Numbered from the stretch's first letter, positions 53,320-63,195 are shown. The stretch: DNA of 64,000 nucleotides from Ancylobacter amanitiformis (GCF_030814815.1 NZ_JAUSVR010000009.1:1-64000); one strand, 5' to 3'. Notes: generated from the letters alone by a model not told the origin. Program-made: numbers and translations.

Positions 53320-54269
53320 GCGCCGGCAATGGAGGCTCGCCCACGGGCGGGGCGGTGAAGCATTTCCTCGACCTCGACGCGCTGCCGGCGGGCGAACTGC
53401 GCGAACTCATGCGCTTCTCGCACGATCTCAAGAAGCGGCGGAAACTTGTCGCGGCGGAGAAACCCTTCGCCGGCAAAGTGCTGGCCATGGTGTTCGACCA
53501 GCCCTCGACCCGCACGCGCATCTCCTTCGACATCGCCATGCGCCAGCTGGGTGGCGAGACCATCATGCTGACCGGCGCGGAAATGCAGCTCGGGCGCGGC
53601 GAGACCATCGCCGACACCGCCAAGGTGCTGTCGCGCTATGTCGACGCCATCATGATCCGCATCCTCGACCATGCCGCGCTCGAGGAACTGGCGGCCCATG
53701 CCAGCGTGCCGGTCATCAACGGGCTGACGCGCGAGTCTCACCCCTGCCAGATCATGGCCGACGTCATGACCTTCGAGGAGCACAAGGGCTCGATCCAGGG
53801 CCGCACCGTGGCCTGGACCGGCGACGCCAACAATGTGCTGGCCTCCTGGGTGCACGCCGCCCAGCGCTTCGATTTCGCGCTCAACGTCGCCACCCCGCCC
53901 GAGCTCGCCGCGCGCCCGGCGCTGGTCGACTGGGCGCGTGCCAATGGCGCCCGGGTCCAGTTCACCCACGAGGCCGAGGCGGCGGTGGAGGGGGCCGATT
54001 GCGTCGTCACCGACACCTGGGTGTCGATGGGCGATGTGGAGGCGGAGCGGCGCCACAACCTGCTCAAGCCCTATCAGGTCAATGGCGCGCTCATGCGCCG
54101 CGCGGCGCCGGACGCCATCTTCATGCACTGCCTGCCGGCCCATCGCGGCGAGGAAGTGACCGACGAGGTGATGGACGGCCCGCAATCGGTGGTGTTCGAC
54201 GAGGCCGAGAACCGCCTGCACGCGCAGAAGGGCATTCTCGCCTGGTGCCTCGACGGCGCCGGGGTCTGA
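53316..54269 (+). CDS. argF: ornithine carbamoyltransferase
   Basis: ArgF makes citrulline from ornithine and carbamoyl phosphate. The 317-residue protein has the carbamoyl-phosphate motif [20 protein letters not shown], the ornithine-binding VSMGD, and the catalytic [12 protein letters not shown] near the C-terminus. Its ATG overlaps the argD stop (ATGA). Confidence 0.97.
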   Translation: MSAGNGGSPTGGAVKHFLDLDALPAGELRELMRFSHDLKKRRKLVAAEKPFAGKVLAMVFDQPSTRTRISFDIAMRQLGGETIMLTGAEMQLGRGETIADTAKVLSRYVDAIMIRILDHAALEELAAHASVPVINGLTRESHPCQIMADVMTFEEHKGSIQGRTVAWTGDANNVLASWVHAAQRFDFALNVATPPELAARPALVDWARANGARVQFTHEAEAAVEGADCVVTDTWVSMGDVEAERRHNLLKPYQVNGALMRRAAPDAIFMHCLPAHRGEEVTDEVMDGPQSVVFDEAENRLHAQKGILAWCLDGAGV

Positions 54270-54325
54270 GAGCCTGACGCCGGGTGGGGTCCCCACCGCC
54301 AGCCTTCTTGGATCTCCGGCCCGGG

Positions 54326-54376
54326 CCGGGGATCGCCACATCATACCGGACCGGGCCGGCAGCCGGCCGGGATGAC
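54326..54376. repeat. dispersed repeat in the argF-hslO gap
   Basis: CCGGGGATCGCC at 54326-54337 and CGGCCGGGATGAC at 54364-54376 match the two blocks at 34084-34123, the second in reverse complement. This is likely a genome-wide intergenic repeat. Confidence 0.5.
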
Positions 54377-54489
54377 GGACGACCGGGGGACCGGCTCCGC
54401 GGCGTGACGCGCCCTTCCCCTTGACGGCGCGCGCCGGGCCTGCGACCCCCTCGCGCAACGGCTTCCTCGCACCCATATGGGCGGGCGAC

Positions 54490-55521
54490 ATGACAACACA
54501 TCCCGACACCCATTCCCGTTCACCCGCCGCGCTCGCGGTGGATGACCTCGTCACCCCCTTCCACGTCGACGGCCTCGACGTGCGCGGGCGCGTCGTGCGC
54601 CTGGGCACCACGCTCGACGCGGTGCTGGCCCATCATGCCTACCCACCGGCGGTCAAGCGCCTGCTCGGCGAGGCCGTGGCACTGACCGTGCTGCTGGGCT
54701 CGACGCTGAAGATCTCCGGCCGTTTCATCCTGCAGACCCGCACGGACGGGCCTGTGGACCTGCTGGTGGTGGATTTCACCGCCCCGCGGGACGTGCGCGC
54801 CTATGCCCGCTTCGACGCCGAGCGCCTCGCCGCGCTGGTGGAATCCGCGCCGGGCGGGCGGCCCGACAGCGGCGCCCTGCTCGGGCGCGGCCATCTCGCG
54901 ATGACCATCGACCAGGGTCTCTCGGTCAACCGCTATCAGGGCGTGGTGGCGCTGGAGGGCGGCGGGCTGGAGGATGCCGCGCACCAGTATTTCACCCAGT
55001 CCGAGCAGATCCCGACCCGCGTGCGCCTCGCCGTGGCGGAGGAACTGCACTCGGGCGGCGCCGCCTCGTCCTGGCGCGCCGGCGGAATGATGGTGCAGTT
55101 CCTGCCGACCGAGGGCGGGCGGGTCCGCCCGGTCGACCTGCACCCGGGCGACGCGCCCGAGGGCACGGAGCTTCCTGAGCCCGAGGAAGACGACGCCTGG
55201 CTGGAGGCCCGTTCGCTGGTCGGCACGCTGGAGGATATCGAGCTGGTCGACGACGACCTGTCCAGCGAGCGCCTGCTGTTCCGCCTGTTCCACGATCGCG
55301 GCGTGCGGGTGTTCGAGGCCGAGAGCGTTGTCGCCAAATGCTCCTGCTCGCGCGAGCGGGTGACCGGCGTGCTCGCCAGCTTCTCGCGCGAGGAGCGCGA
55401 AAGCCTCATCGAGGACGGCAAGATCACCGTCACCTGCGAATTCTGCGGCCGCAGCTACGGCTTCGAGGCCACGGAAGTGGCGGGGCCGGAGGAGCCGGAC
55501 GCGGAGGCGACGCCGGCCTGA
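54490..55521 (+). CDS. hslO: redox-regulated chaperone Hsp33
   Basis: Hsp33 is a cytoplasmic holdase activated by oxidation of a zinc centre. The 343-residue protein has the chaperone domain (RFILQTRTDGPVDLLVVDF) and a C-terminal zinc motif with Cys284/Cys286 (KCSCSRER) and Cys316/Cys319 (TCEFCGRSY). I chose the ATG at 54490 (MTTHPDTH) over an upstream extension through repeat DNA. It follows argF by 220 nt. Confidence 0.94.
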   Translation: MTTHPDTHSRSPAALAVDDLVTPFHVDGLDVRGRVVRLGTTLDAVLAHHAYPPAVKRLLGEAVALTVLLGSTLKISGRFILQTRTDGPVDLLVVDFTAPRDVRAYARFDAERLAALVESAPGGRPDSGALLGRGHLAMTIDQGLSVNRYQGVVALEGGGLEDAAHQYFTQSEQIPTRVRLAVAEELHSGGAASSWRAGGMMVQFLPTEGGRVRPVDLHPGDAPEGTELPEPEEDDAWLEARSLVGTLEDIELVDDDLSSERLLFRLFHDRGVRVFEAESVVAKCSCSRERVTGVLASFSREERESLIEDGKITVTCEFCGRSYGFEATEVAGPEEPDAEATPA

Positions 55522-55585
55522 GCGTCACGCCGTCACGCGCCGTCAGGGGCGCCGCGCGGACGGGAGCCCGAGCCCGCCCGGCGCC

Positions 55586-56749
55586 CTATTTCGCGCATTC
55601 CGCGACCAGCCCGGTGAGAAACCGCTCGCAGGCGCGCAGCTGCGCCACCTCGATGAACTCGTCGGGCTTGTGTGCCTGGTCGATCGAGCCGGGGCCGCAG
55701 ATCACGGTGGGAATGCCCTGCGCCTGGAAATGCCCGCCCTCGGTGCCGTAGGATACGGTGTAGGTGCGGTTCTGCCCGGCGAGGCGCAGCGCCAGAAGCT
55801 CCGCCTCCGAGCCGGTCTGCGGGCGGAGCGGAGGCACCCGGTAGATGAAATCGGTGACGATGGAGGCTTCCGGCGCGCTCGCCCGCAGCTTGGGCAGCAC
55901 CACGCCCTGCGCGAAGCGCTCGAACCGGGCGAGCAGCGTCGGCTCGTCGAAATCCGGCAGGCCGCGCACGTTCCAGCGGATGCCGCATTGGCGCGGCACG
56001 ATGTTGCCGGCGGTGCCGCCATCGATCACCGTCACCTGCACGGTGGTGTTGGGCGGGTCGAAGCGCCCGCTCGCGTCGCCAGCCTCGATCAGTTCCGCGC
56101 GGTAGCGGTCCAGTTCGCCCACCAGTTCGGCGGCGGCGAAGATGGCGTTGGCGCCCAGTTGCGGCATGGAGGAATGCGCCTCCCGCCCCGTCACCGTGGT
56201 GAGATAGGCGATGCCGGACTTATGGGCATCCACCACGCGCATCGAGGTCGGTTCGCCGACGATGCAGGCGCGGGGCAGCGGCAGATCGACCCCCAGCCGG
56301 CGCACGGCCGGAACGACGCCGGTGCAGCCGATTTCCTCGTCATAGGAGACCAGAAGGTGGATCGGCGTTGAAAGATTCGCCGCCGTCATCTGCGGCACCA
56401 GCGCCAGGCAGGTCGCCACGAAGCCCTTCATGTCGCAGGAACCGCGACCATAGAGCCGGTCTTCGCGAGGGGTCAGTTCGAACGGATCGGTGCTCCAGGG
56501 CTGGCCGTCGACCGGCACCACGTCCGAATGACCGGACAGGCACACCCCGCCGATTTCAGCCGGGCCGATAGTGGCGAACAGGCTCGCCTTCCGGCCATCC
56601 TCGCTCGGCACGATCACGCTGGCGACGCCATAGGCCTCCAGATAGTCCCGCACGAAGCCGATGAGGGCAAGATTGGAGTTGCGGCTCGTGGTGTCGAAGG
56701 CGACCAGGTGGGCGAGCAGTTCTTCGGTCGTCGTTCGTCCGGCCAGCAT
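55586..56749 (-). CDS. argE: acetylornithine deacetylase
   Basis: ArgE is an M20 family zinc hydrolase releasing ornithine. The 387-residue protein has LSGHSDVVPVDGQPW, YGRGSCDMKGFVA, SYDEEIGCTGV, GREAHSSMP, and a C-terminal YGTEGGHFQAQGIPTVICGP. The start at 56749 (MLAGRTTTEELL) gives the usual length; the upstream ORF overlaps shadow sequence. Alternatives in the family include other N-acyl amino-acid deacetylases, but arg neighbours favour ArgE. Confidence 0.92.
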   Translation of the reverse strand: MLAGRTTTEELLAHLVAFDTTSRNSNLALIGFVRDYLEAYGVASVIVPSEDGRKASLFATIGPAEIGGVCLSGHSDVVPVDGQPWSTDPFELTPREDRLYGRGSCDMKGFVATCLALVPQMTAANLSTPIHLLVSYDEEIGCTGVVPAVRRLGVDLPLPRACIVGEPTSMRVVDAHKSGIAYLTTVTGREAHSSMPQLGANAIFAAAELVGELDRYRAELIEAGDASGRFDPPNTTVQVTVIDGGTAGNIVPRQCGIRWNVRGLPDFDEPTLLARFERFAQGVVLPKLRASAPEASIVTDFIYRVPPLRPQTGSEAELLALRLAGQNRTYTVSYGTEGGHFQAQGIPTVICGPGSIDQAHKPDEFIEVAQLRACERFLTGLVAECAK

Positions 56750-56877
56750 GATCGTCCTCGTTGCACGCGTCGCCCCATCATAGAACCGAATGCGTACCAG
56801 AGCACGCGCGGATCTGATGGCGGCGCAATCCGATCGGATCACGCGGTCTCTATCATTGGCTTGGAGACGGATGCACC

Positions 56878-56904
56878 GATCCGGTTGGTCAACCCGACCG
56901 GATC
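56878..56904 (-). terminator. hairpin after trkH
   Basis: GATCCGGT and ACCGGATC form an 8-bp stem around an 11-nt loop, 5 nt beyond the trkH stop codon. There is no T tract, so termination is uncertain. Confidence 0.45.
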
Positions 56905-56909
56905 CGGCT

Positions 56910-58361
56910 CTAGCGCCGCCAGAAACTCGGCAGGAACAGCACAAGCACCGTGAACAGTTCGAGCCGGCCCATCAGCATGCCGAAAGACAACAGCCAGATG
57001 ACATGGTCCGGCAGCCCGGCAAAGTTCTGCGCCGGCCCCACAACCGTGCCCAGCCCCGGCCCGACATTCGCCAGCGCCGTGATCGAGGCCGAGAACGCAG
57101 TGATGAGGTCGAAGCCCAGCGCGTTGATGGCAATGGCGATCAGCATGAACGAGGACAGGTAGAGAAAGGCGAAGGACAGCACCGAGGCCACCACGTCGTC
57201 GCCGATCGGCTGCCCGCCATAGCGCACGGGAAACACGCCGTTCGGGTAGATGATGCGCTTGAGATGCTGGGCCAGCGCCGAGCCGAGAATGGCGATGCGG
57301 AAGGTCTTCATGCCGCCGGCGGTGGAGCCCGTGCAGGCGCCGAGGAACAGCAGGATGAAATAGAGCGCCTCGGTCGGAGGCCCCCAATGGGTGTAGTCGG
57401 TCGCCACGAAACCGGTGGTCGACATGATCGAGACGACGTTGAACAGCCCCTGGCGCAGCGCCGTCTCGCCCACCGCGATGCCGCCGCGAACCTGCTCGAA
57501 CGTGGTGATGACGGTGAAGAAAGCCACCAGCCCCAGAAACAGCCGCACCTCGGTATTCGCCACCATCCGGCTGAAATCACCCGCCAGCACGCGCACATAG
57601 AGCACGAAGGGCAGCGACCCCGCGAGCATGAAGAAGATCGCCGCATATTCGATGGCGGGGCTGTGGAAATAGCCGATCGAGGCATCGTGCGTGGAGAAGC
57701 CGCCGGTGGAGATGGTCGCCATGGCATGCGCCACCGCGTCGAACACGCTCATGCCGCAGACGATATAGGTAACGGCGCAGGCCAGCGAGAGCAGCACATA
57801 GGTGCCGACGATGCTCTTGGCCATCTGCGCCGCGCGCGGCAGCACCTTTTCCGACTTGTCCGAGGATTCCGCGCGGAACAGTTGCATGCCGCCGATCTGC
57901 AGCATGGGCAGCAGCGCCATCGCCATGACGATGATGCCGATGCCGCCATACCAGTGCAGGAAGGCGCGCCAGATGAGGATGCCGGGCGGGCGGGTATCGA
58001 GATGGGAAACCACCGTCGCACCCGTCGTCGTCAGGCCGGACATCGCCTCGAAATAGGCATCGACGAAGGGCAGGTCGGTTTCCGACCACATGAACGGAAT
58101 CGCCGCGAAGGCCGAGAGCAGCACCCAGCTTGCCGTCGTCAGCACGAAAGCCTGGCGCAGGTCCAGCCGCTCCACCGCGCTGTTGCGTCCGGCAAGCCAG
58201 AGCGAGAAGCCGACAAAGGCGGTGATGACCGCCGCCGCGACATAAACCAGGAAATCACCCTTGCCCGCGACGATGTCGACCATCGCGGGGATCATCATCG
58301 TGGTGCCGAGGATGGCAAGCAGCACGCCCAGAATGGCGGCGATCGGGCGGAGATCGATCAC
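56910..58361 (-). CDS. trkH: Trk potassium uptake transporter membrane subunit
   Basis: TrkH/TrkG imports K+ across the inner membrane. The 483-residue protein has ten or more hydrophobic helices and the four P-loop selectivity segments: AMSGLTTTGATV, ATISTGGFSTHD, SIMSTTGFVATD and ITALANVGPGLG. The regulatory TrkA gene is not in the window. The HWYGGIGIIVMAMALLP segment is also typical. Confidence 0.94.
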   Translation of the reverse strand: MIDLRPIAAILGVLLAILGTTMMIPAMVDIVAGKGDFLVYVAAAVITAFVGFSLWLAGRNSAVERLDLRQAFVLTTASWVLLSAFAAIPFMWSETDLPFVDAYFEAMSGLTTTGATVVSHLDTRPPGILIWRAFLHWYGGIGIIVMAMALLPMLQIGGMQLFRAESSDKSEKVLPRAAQMAKSIVGTYVLLSLACAVTYIVCGMSVFDAVAHAMATISTGGFSTHDASIGYFHSPAIEYAAIFFMLAGSLPFVLYVRVLAGDFSRMVANTEVRLFLGLVAFFTVITTFEQVRGGIAVGETALRQGLFNVVSIMSTTGFVATDYTHWGPPTEALYFILLFLGACTGSTAGGMKTFRIAILGSALAQHLKRIIYPNGVFPVRYGGQPIGDDVVASVLSFAFLYLSSFMLIAIAINALGFDLITAFSASITALANVGPGLGTVVGPAQNFAGLPDHVIWLLSFGMLMGRLELFTVLVLFLPSFWRR

Positions 58362-58497
58362 AGGATTGAGGGACCGTTTATGGCGGTGGAGCGCCCGAGG
58401 ACGTGAAAGCTGCCGCCACCATAGCCGCTTCGTCCGATGGCCGGAAGCGGCGCGTTGGAGCCGCCGCGCGGCTGTCTCCGGCTCGCATCGGCATGCA

Positions 58498-58890
58498 TCA
58501 GTTCAGCGTGTAGCTCGCGCCGGGCATGTCGAGGGAGAAGGCCGGCACGGCGGCCTCGAAGACCTCGCCGCCCGGTGTCACCATGCTATAGCTGCCTTCC
58601 ATGATGCCGGTGGCGGTGGTGAGCGGCACCCCGCTGGTATAGTCGAACTGCCCGCCCGGCGGCAGCACCGGCTGCTCGCCGACCACGCCCGCGCCGCGCA
58701 CCTCCTGCACCCGGCCAAGCGCGTCGGTGATGATCCAGTGGCGCGAGGTGAGCTGCACCGTCTCGGAGCCCAGATTCACGATCTCCACCGTGTAGGCCCA
58801 GAAATACTGGCTGCGCTCGGGATTGGACCGTTCGGGGGAGAAGCGCGGCGTCACCGTGACCTGAACGCCTCTGGTCGTCGCCCGATACAT
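58498..58890 (-). CDS. apaG: ApaG family protein
   Basis: This 130-residue fibronectin-like fold protein has AYTVEIVNLGSETVQLTSRHW, quoted as VEIVNLGSETVQLTSRHW, then the conserved GVVGEQPVLPPGGQFDYTSG and GSYSMV. Mutations in ApaG affect Co2+/Mg2+ efflux in enterobacteria; the molecular role is not settled. Its position between arg/hslO and metZ genes is usual for the group. Confidence 0.93.
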   Translation of the reverse strand: MYRATTRGVQVTVTPRFSPERSNPERSQYFWAYTVEIVNLGSETVQLTSRHWIITDALGRVQEVRGAGVVGEQPVLPPGGQFDYTSGVPLTTATGIMEGSYSMVTPGGEVFEAAVPAFSLDMPGASYTLN

Positions 58891-59148
58891 CTGAACGGCC
58901 CTCTACTTGTCGGCGCGCGCGGGCGTCGGCGTGGTTCCCCTCGCGCGACGCCCGCTCACGGACTGGTTCCACCCACGTTCCGACTGCGAACCAGCCGCCG
59001 CTTGCCACGCCAGTGAACGGCTTTTGATCGGGTAGGGCAAGCGCCGCGCCCGCGCTTCCCCTCACATCCCTGTGCCGGACGGCAGCGATCGGGAGCACGC
59101 CCGGCTCCCGACCGCTTCACCTCGCCTGCGATCAGAGGCCGGCCGCCC

Positions 59149-60357
59149 TCACACCGCCCGCAGGGCGCGCGCGATGTCGTCGGTGAGGTCGTCGACATGC
59201 TCCAGCCCGACCGAGAGACGCACCATGCCGTCGGAAATCCCCATCTCGGCGCGCGCCTCGGGGCTGAAACGCTGGTGGGTCGTGGTCGCGGGATGGGTGA
59301 CGAGGCTCTTGGCGTCGCCGAGATTGTTGGAGATGCGCACCACCTTCAATTCGTTGAGGAAGCGGAACGCTCCGGCCTTGCCGCCCTCGACCTCGAAGGT
59401 CACGAGCGTGCCGCCGCCGCGCATCTGGCGCCTGGCCAGTTCATGCTGGGGATGGTCGGCGCGGTAGGGGTAGATCACCTTGGCGATCTTGTCCCGGCCG
59501 GCAAGACGATCGGCCAGCGTGCCCGCGCTGGCCTGCGAGCGCTCGACACGCAGCGGCAGCGTCTCCAGCCCCTTGAGCATCACCCACGCGTTGAAGGGCG
59601 ACACCGACGGGCCGGTCTGCCGCAGGAAGGTCTGCAGATGGTCGGTGAGGAACTTTTCCGAGCACAGCACCACGCCAGCCAGGCAGCGGCCCTGCCCGTC
59701 TATGTGCTTGGTGGCGGAATAGACGACGATATCGGCGCCGAGCGCGAGCGGGCTCTGCAACATGGGCGTCGCGAACACGTTGTCGACCACGAGATTCGCG
59801 CCCGCCGCCTTCGAGACCTCCGCCACCGCGGCGATGTCGACCAGTTCCAGCGTCGGATTGGTCGGGCTTTCGAGGAAGAACACCCGGGTTTCCGGCCGTA
59901 CCGCCGCTTTCCACTGGCCGATATCCGTGCCGTCGACCAGCGTCGAGGTGATGCCGAAGCGCGGCAGCAATTCCTCAATCACATAGCGGCAGGAGCCGAA
60001 CAGCGCCCGCGCCGCCACCACATGGTCGCCGGTCTTGAGCTGGCACAGCAGCGCCGCGGTCACCGCCGCCATGCCGGAAGCCGTGGCCCGCGCCGCTTCC
60101 GCGCCTTCCAGCAGAGCGAGCCGGGTCTCGAACATCGCCGCGGTCGGGTTGGAATAGCGGGTATAGATGAAGCCCGGATCCTCGCCCTTGAAGCGCGCCT
60201 CGGCCTGCTCGGCCGTGTCATAGACATAGCCCTGCGTGAGATAGAGCGCTTCCGCCGTCTCGCCGAAGGGCGAGCGCAGGATGCCGCCCTGCACGAGGCG
60301 GGTATCGGGCCGCAGCTGGGCGATCTCGGCGGGGGTCAGCTTGGAGGTGTCGGTCAT
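59149..60357 (-). CDS. metZ: O-succinylhomoserine sulfhydrylase
   Basis: MetZ makes homocysteine directly from O-succinylhomoserine and sulfide. The 402-residue PLP enzyme has FIYTRYSNPT, ATASGMAAV, FFLESPTNPTLELVDI, the PLP Lys in YSATKHIDGQGR, and a C-terminal VRLSVGLEHVDDL. The start at 60357 (MTDTSKLT) is chosen over an in-frame GTG/ATG upstream. A SAM-II riboswitch 64 nt upstream predicts repression by S-adenosylmethionine. Confidence 0.95.
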   Translation of the reverse strand: MTDTSKLTPAEIAQLRPDTRLVQGGILRSPFGETAEALYLTQGYVYDTAEQAEARFKGEDPGFIYTRYSNPTAAMFETRLALLEGAEAARATASGMAAVTAALLCQLKTGDHVVAARALFGSCRYVIEELLPRFGITSTLVDGTDIGQWKAAVRPETRVFFLESPTNPTLELVDIAAVAEVSKAAGANLVVDNVFATPMLQSPLALGADIVVYSATKHIDGQGRCLAGVVLCSEKFLTDHLQTFLRQTGPSVSPFNAWVMLKGLETLPLRVERSQASAGTLADRLAGRDKIAKVIYPYRADHPQHELARRQMRGGGTLVTFEVEGGKAGAFRFLNELKVVRISNNLGDAKSLVTHPATTTHQRFSPEARAEMGISDGMVRLSVGLEHVDDLTDDIARALRAV

Positions 60358-60420
60358 TGGCGGCTCCGGTGTCTCGCGCATAACCGGGGTCGCTCACGCG
60401 CCGTGTCGCGTAGCCCCGGC

Positions 60421-60477
60421 CTGTTTAGCAACCTTGTTTAGCGTGGCGGCAAGCCGGCCGGCTCAAATGACCACGTT
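60421..60477 (-). promoter_or_regulatory. SAM-II riboswitch upstream of metZ
   Basis: On the minus strand the RNA has stem P1 as CGUGG (60475-60471) pairing with CCACG, a UCAUUUGAGCC segment, CGGCUUGC, then CUAAACAAGG and the conserved GCUAAACAG 3' end (60429-60421). This matches the SAM-II pseudoknot pattern found before metA, metX and metZ in alphaproteobacteria. It should lower metZ expression when SAM is abundant. Confidence 0.9.
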
Positions 60478-60621
60478 ACCCCTTCCGCTTACTCCCGCGC
60501 CGGACTTGGCGTCAAGGGGCGCGTCCGGTAAAGCGAACGGCGGGATGTCCGCTTTGATGACATCGGGCACGGGCCGCCCACCGGGAGGGTCCGCCCGCCA
60601 GCGGCGCAGGGAGAGTTGAGC

Positions 60622-61761
60622 GTGTCGGAATTGGGTTTTCCCGCAACGGGGGACGGCATCCTGCCCGGCCACGCCATCGACGCCCTGGCCGCGGGTGGCG
60701 CCATCCGCCTCGCCCGCCCGTTCGATGACGACCAGGTGCAGCCGGCCAGCCTCGACCTGCGGCTCGGCCCCACCGCGTGGCGCATCCGCGCCAGCTTCCT
60801 GCCCGGCCCGCAGGAGACGGTGGCCGACCGGCTCCGCCGGCTCGCCCTGCACCAGCTCGACCTGACCGGCGGCGAAGTACTGGAAACCGGCTGCGTCTAT
60901 CTGGTCGAGCTGGAGGAAGCGCTGGCGCTGCCCGCCGACATCGCCGCCTCGACCAACCCGAAGAGTTCGACCGGCCGGCTCGACGTGTTTACCCGCGTCA
61001 TCGCCGACCGCGCCCGCGCCTTCGACATCGTCCCCGTGGGCTATGCGGGCAAACTCTATCTGGAAATCAGCCCGCGCACCTTCCCGATCCTCGTGCGGCA
61101 GGGCTCGCGCCTGTCGCAGATCCGCTTCCGGCGCGGCCATGCGCTGCTCGATGAAGCCGAGCTTACCGCACTGAACGCCCGTGAGCGGCTGGTCGACACC
61201 GCCGCTCCCGATATTGCCGGCGCCGGCATCGCGGTCAGCGTCGATCTCTCGGGCGAGGGCTTTGGCGGGCTGCTCGGCTTTCGCGCCAAGCGCCATACCG
61301 GGCTGATCGATGTCGACAAGCGCGCCGCCTGCGAGGTGGAGGACTATTGGGAGCCGCTGCTGACGCGAGGCCGGCGCGAACTGGTGCTCGATCCCGACGC
61401 CTTCTACATCCTCGCCTCGAAGGAAGCCGTGCGCGTGCCCGCCAGCCATGCGGCGGAAATGGTGCCGTTCGACCCGCTGGTCGGCGAATTCCGCGTGCAT
61501 TATGCCGGCTTCTTCGACCCCGGCTTCGGCGATGCCGCCGCCGGCGGGCGCGCCGGCCCGCACCATGGCGCCCGCGCCGTGCTGGAGGTGCGCTCGCGCG
61601 AGGTGCCGTTCATCCTGGAGGACGGCCAGATCGTCGGCCGCCTCGTCTATGAGAAGATGCTGGAGCACCCGCGCCGACTCTATGGCGAGGGCATCGGCTC
61701 CAACTATCAGGCGCAGGGGCTGAAGCTTTCCAAGCACTTCAAGCCCTGGATACGGGACTGA
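60622..61761 (+). CDS. dcd: 2'-deoxycytidine 5'-triphosphate deaminase (long bacterial type)
   Basis: This 379-residue dCTP deaminase makes dUTP. It carries two tandem dUTPase-like halves: VQPASLDLRLGPTAW and NPKSSTGRLDVFTRVIAD in the first, and FILEDGQIVGRLVYEKM in the second. This long form is usual in alphaproteobacteria. I choose GTG at 60622 because GGGAGAG lies about 6 nt upstream. It is divergent from metZ. Confidence 0.9.
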   Translation: MSELGFPATGDGILPGHAIDALAAGGAIRLARPFDDDQVQPASLDLRLGPTAWRIRASFLPGPQETVADRLRRLALHQLDLTGGEVLETGCVYLVELEEALALPADIAASTNPKSSTGRLDVFTRVIADRARAFDIVPVGYAGKLYLEISPRTFPILVRQGSRLSQIRFRRGHALLDEAELTALNARERLVDTAAPDIAGAGIAVSVDLSGEGFGGLLGFRAKRHTGLIDVDKRAACEVEDYWEPLLTRGRRELVLDPDAFYILASKEAVRVPASHAAEMVPFDPLVGEFRVHYAGFFDPGFGDAAAGGRAGPHHGARAVLEVRSREVPFILEDGQIVGRLVYEKMLEHPRRLYGEGIGSNYQAQGLKLSKHFKPWIRD

Positions 61762-61767
61762 GCGCCC

Positions 61768-62751
61768 TCACCCCGCCGGTGGATCGCGTCCCTCGACAAA
61801 GGCGCGGATGAGGTGGTGGGCGATCGCCATGCGCGGCGGGGCGATCAGCCCGTCGGGATGGGTGCGTGTCAGCAGCAGCTTCGCCTCCTTGCGCGAGAAC
61901 CAGCGCGCGGCCTCAAGCTCGTTGGCATCGATGGTGATCTCGCGTGAGAGCGCCTGCGCATGCGTGCCGATCATGACCGACATGGGGAAGGGCCAGGGCT
62001 GGGAGGCGACATAACGCACCGCGCCGGTGCGGATGCCCGCCTCCTCCATGGTTTCGCGCCGCACCGCCTCCTCGAAGGTCTCGCCCGGCTCGACGAAGCC
62101 GGCCAGGCACGACCACATGCCGGGCGCGAAGCGCGGCGAGCGGCCCAGCAGGCAATTGTCGCCGTCATGGGTCAGCATGATCACCACCGGGTCGGTGCGC
62201 GGAAAATGCTGCGCGCCGCATTCCGGGCATTCGCGCCGCCAGCCCCCCTCGGCCACATGGAGCCGGTGCGCGCAGTTCGAGCAGAAGGTGCGCCGCGCAT
62301 GCCAGGCGATCATCGCCTTGGCGGTAGCCAGTTCGCCGAGTTCCTCGGCCGAGACCCATTCGCCGACCGCCACGCTGCGCAGGTCCGTCACCCGAAGGTC
62401 CGGCGCCTCGGCGAGTGCGGCAAGCGAGGCCGCATGCAGCGGCAGCACGAAATGAGGAACCCCGTCGGCAAGGCCCAGCAGGCAGGCCTCGCTGACCCGC
62501 CCGCCCAGCGCGACCGCGCGGCCGAGATCGATCAGCGCCTCGAAGCCGCCGGCCTCATCATCGCCCGTCGTCCCGGGCAGCCGCCGCAGCACCACGCTCT
62601 CGCCGGCGACCAGGCAGGCCAGCGCCCGCGTGTCGCGCAGCATGTCCGGCGTCTCCGCCCGCCGCTCGCTGGCCCGATCGAGCCGGGAGCCGACATAGCC
62701 CAGATGCGGCCAGCAGCCGAGTTCACCCGCGATCCGTTCACTCGTCGCCAT
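61768..62751 (-). CDS. nudC: NAD+ diphosphatase (Nudix)
   Basis: NudC hydrolyses NAD(H) and removes NAD caps from RNA. The 327-residue protein has a zinc ribbon CSNCAHRLHVAEGGWRRECP (quoted to 20 residues, then ECG), the Nudix box GFVEPGETFEEAVRRE followed by TMEEAG, and the NudC signature SQPWPFPMSVMIG. It is convergent with dcd and its start is 13 nt from the HIT gene stop. Confidence 0.95.
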   Translation of the reverse strand: MATSERIAGELGCWPHLGYVGSRLDRASERRAETPDMLRDTRALACLVAGESVVLRRLPGTTGDDEAGGFEALIDLGRAVALGGRVSEACLLGLADGVPHFVLPLHAASLAALAEAPDLRVTDLRSVAVGEWVSAEELGELATAKAMIAWHARRTFCSNCAHRLHVAEGGWRRECPECGAQHFPRTDPVVIMLTHDGDNCLLGRSPRFAPGMWSCLAGFVEPGETFEEAVRRETMEEAGIRTGAVRYVASQPWPFPMSVMIGTHAQALSREITIDANELEAARWFSRKEAKLLLTRTHPDGLIAPPRMAIAHHLIRAFVEGRDPPAG

Positions 62752-62763
62752 TGCGCCTCTCCC

Positions 62764-63195
62764 TCATTGCCCACCCAGCGCCGCGCGCAGCCGCGACACC
62801 AGCAGCACGGCCTGCGGCGCCGCGTAGGTCCGCCGCTCGCCCACGCCCCAGACCGGGCGCGGCCACGCCGCATCGGTGGCGAAGCGGGCGATCACGTGCA
62901 CATGCAGCTGCCGCACCTGATTGCCGAGCGCGCCGACATTCAGCTTGTCGCACTGCGTCAGCGCGCGCAGCGCCCGGCTCACCGCGTCGATCTCCGCGGT
63001 GAGCGTGGCGCGCGCTTCGCCCTCAAGATCGATCAGTTCGGCAAGGCCGGCACGGCGCGGCACGAGGATGACCCAGGGAAAGCGGGAATCGTTCATCAGG
63101 CGCAGCGTCGACAGCGCGAGATCGGCGACCGGAAACGTATCGGCCTCGATCCGCGGGTCGAGCTGGAAAGTCGTGTCGCTGGAAAGCTCGTTCAT
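62764..63195 (-). CDS. HIT family hydrolase
   Basis: This 143-residue histidine triad protein has the catalytic QLHVHVIARF motif and an upstream VILVPRRAGLAELIDL strand. HIT proteins cleave nucleoside phosphoramidates or dinucleotides; the substrate here is unknown. The start at 63195 (MNELSSDT) gives the normal size. It is probably co-transcribed with nudC. Confidence 0.9.
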   Translation of the reverse strand: MNELSSDTTFQLDPRIEADTFPVADLALSTLRLMNDSRFPWVILVPRRAGLAELIDLEGEARATLTAEIDAVSRALRALTQCDKLNVGALGNQVRQLHVHVIARFATDAAWPRPVWGVGERRTYAAPQAVLLVSRLRAALGGQ

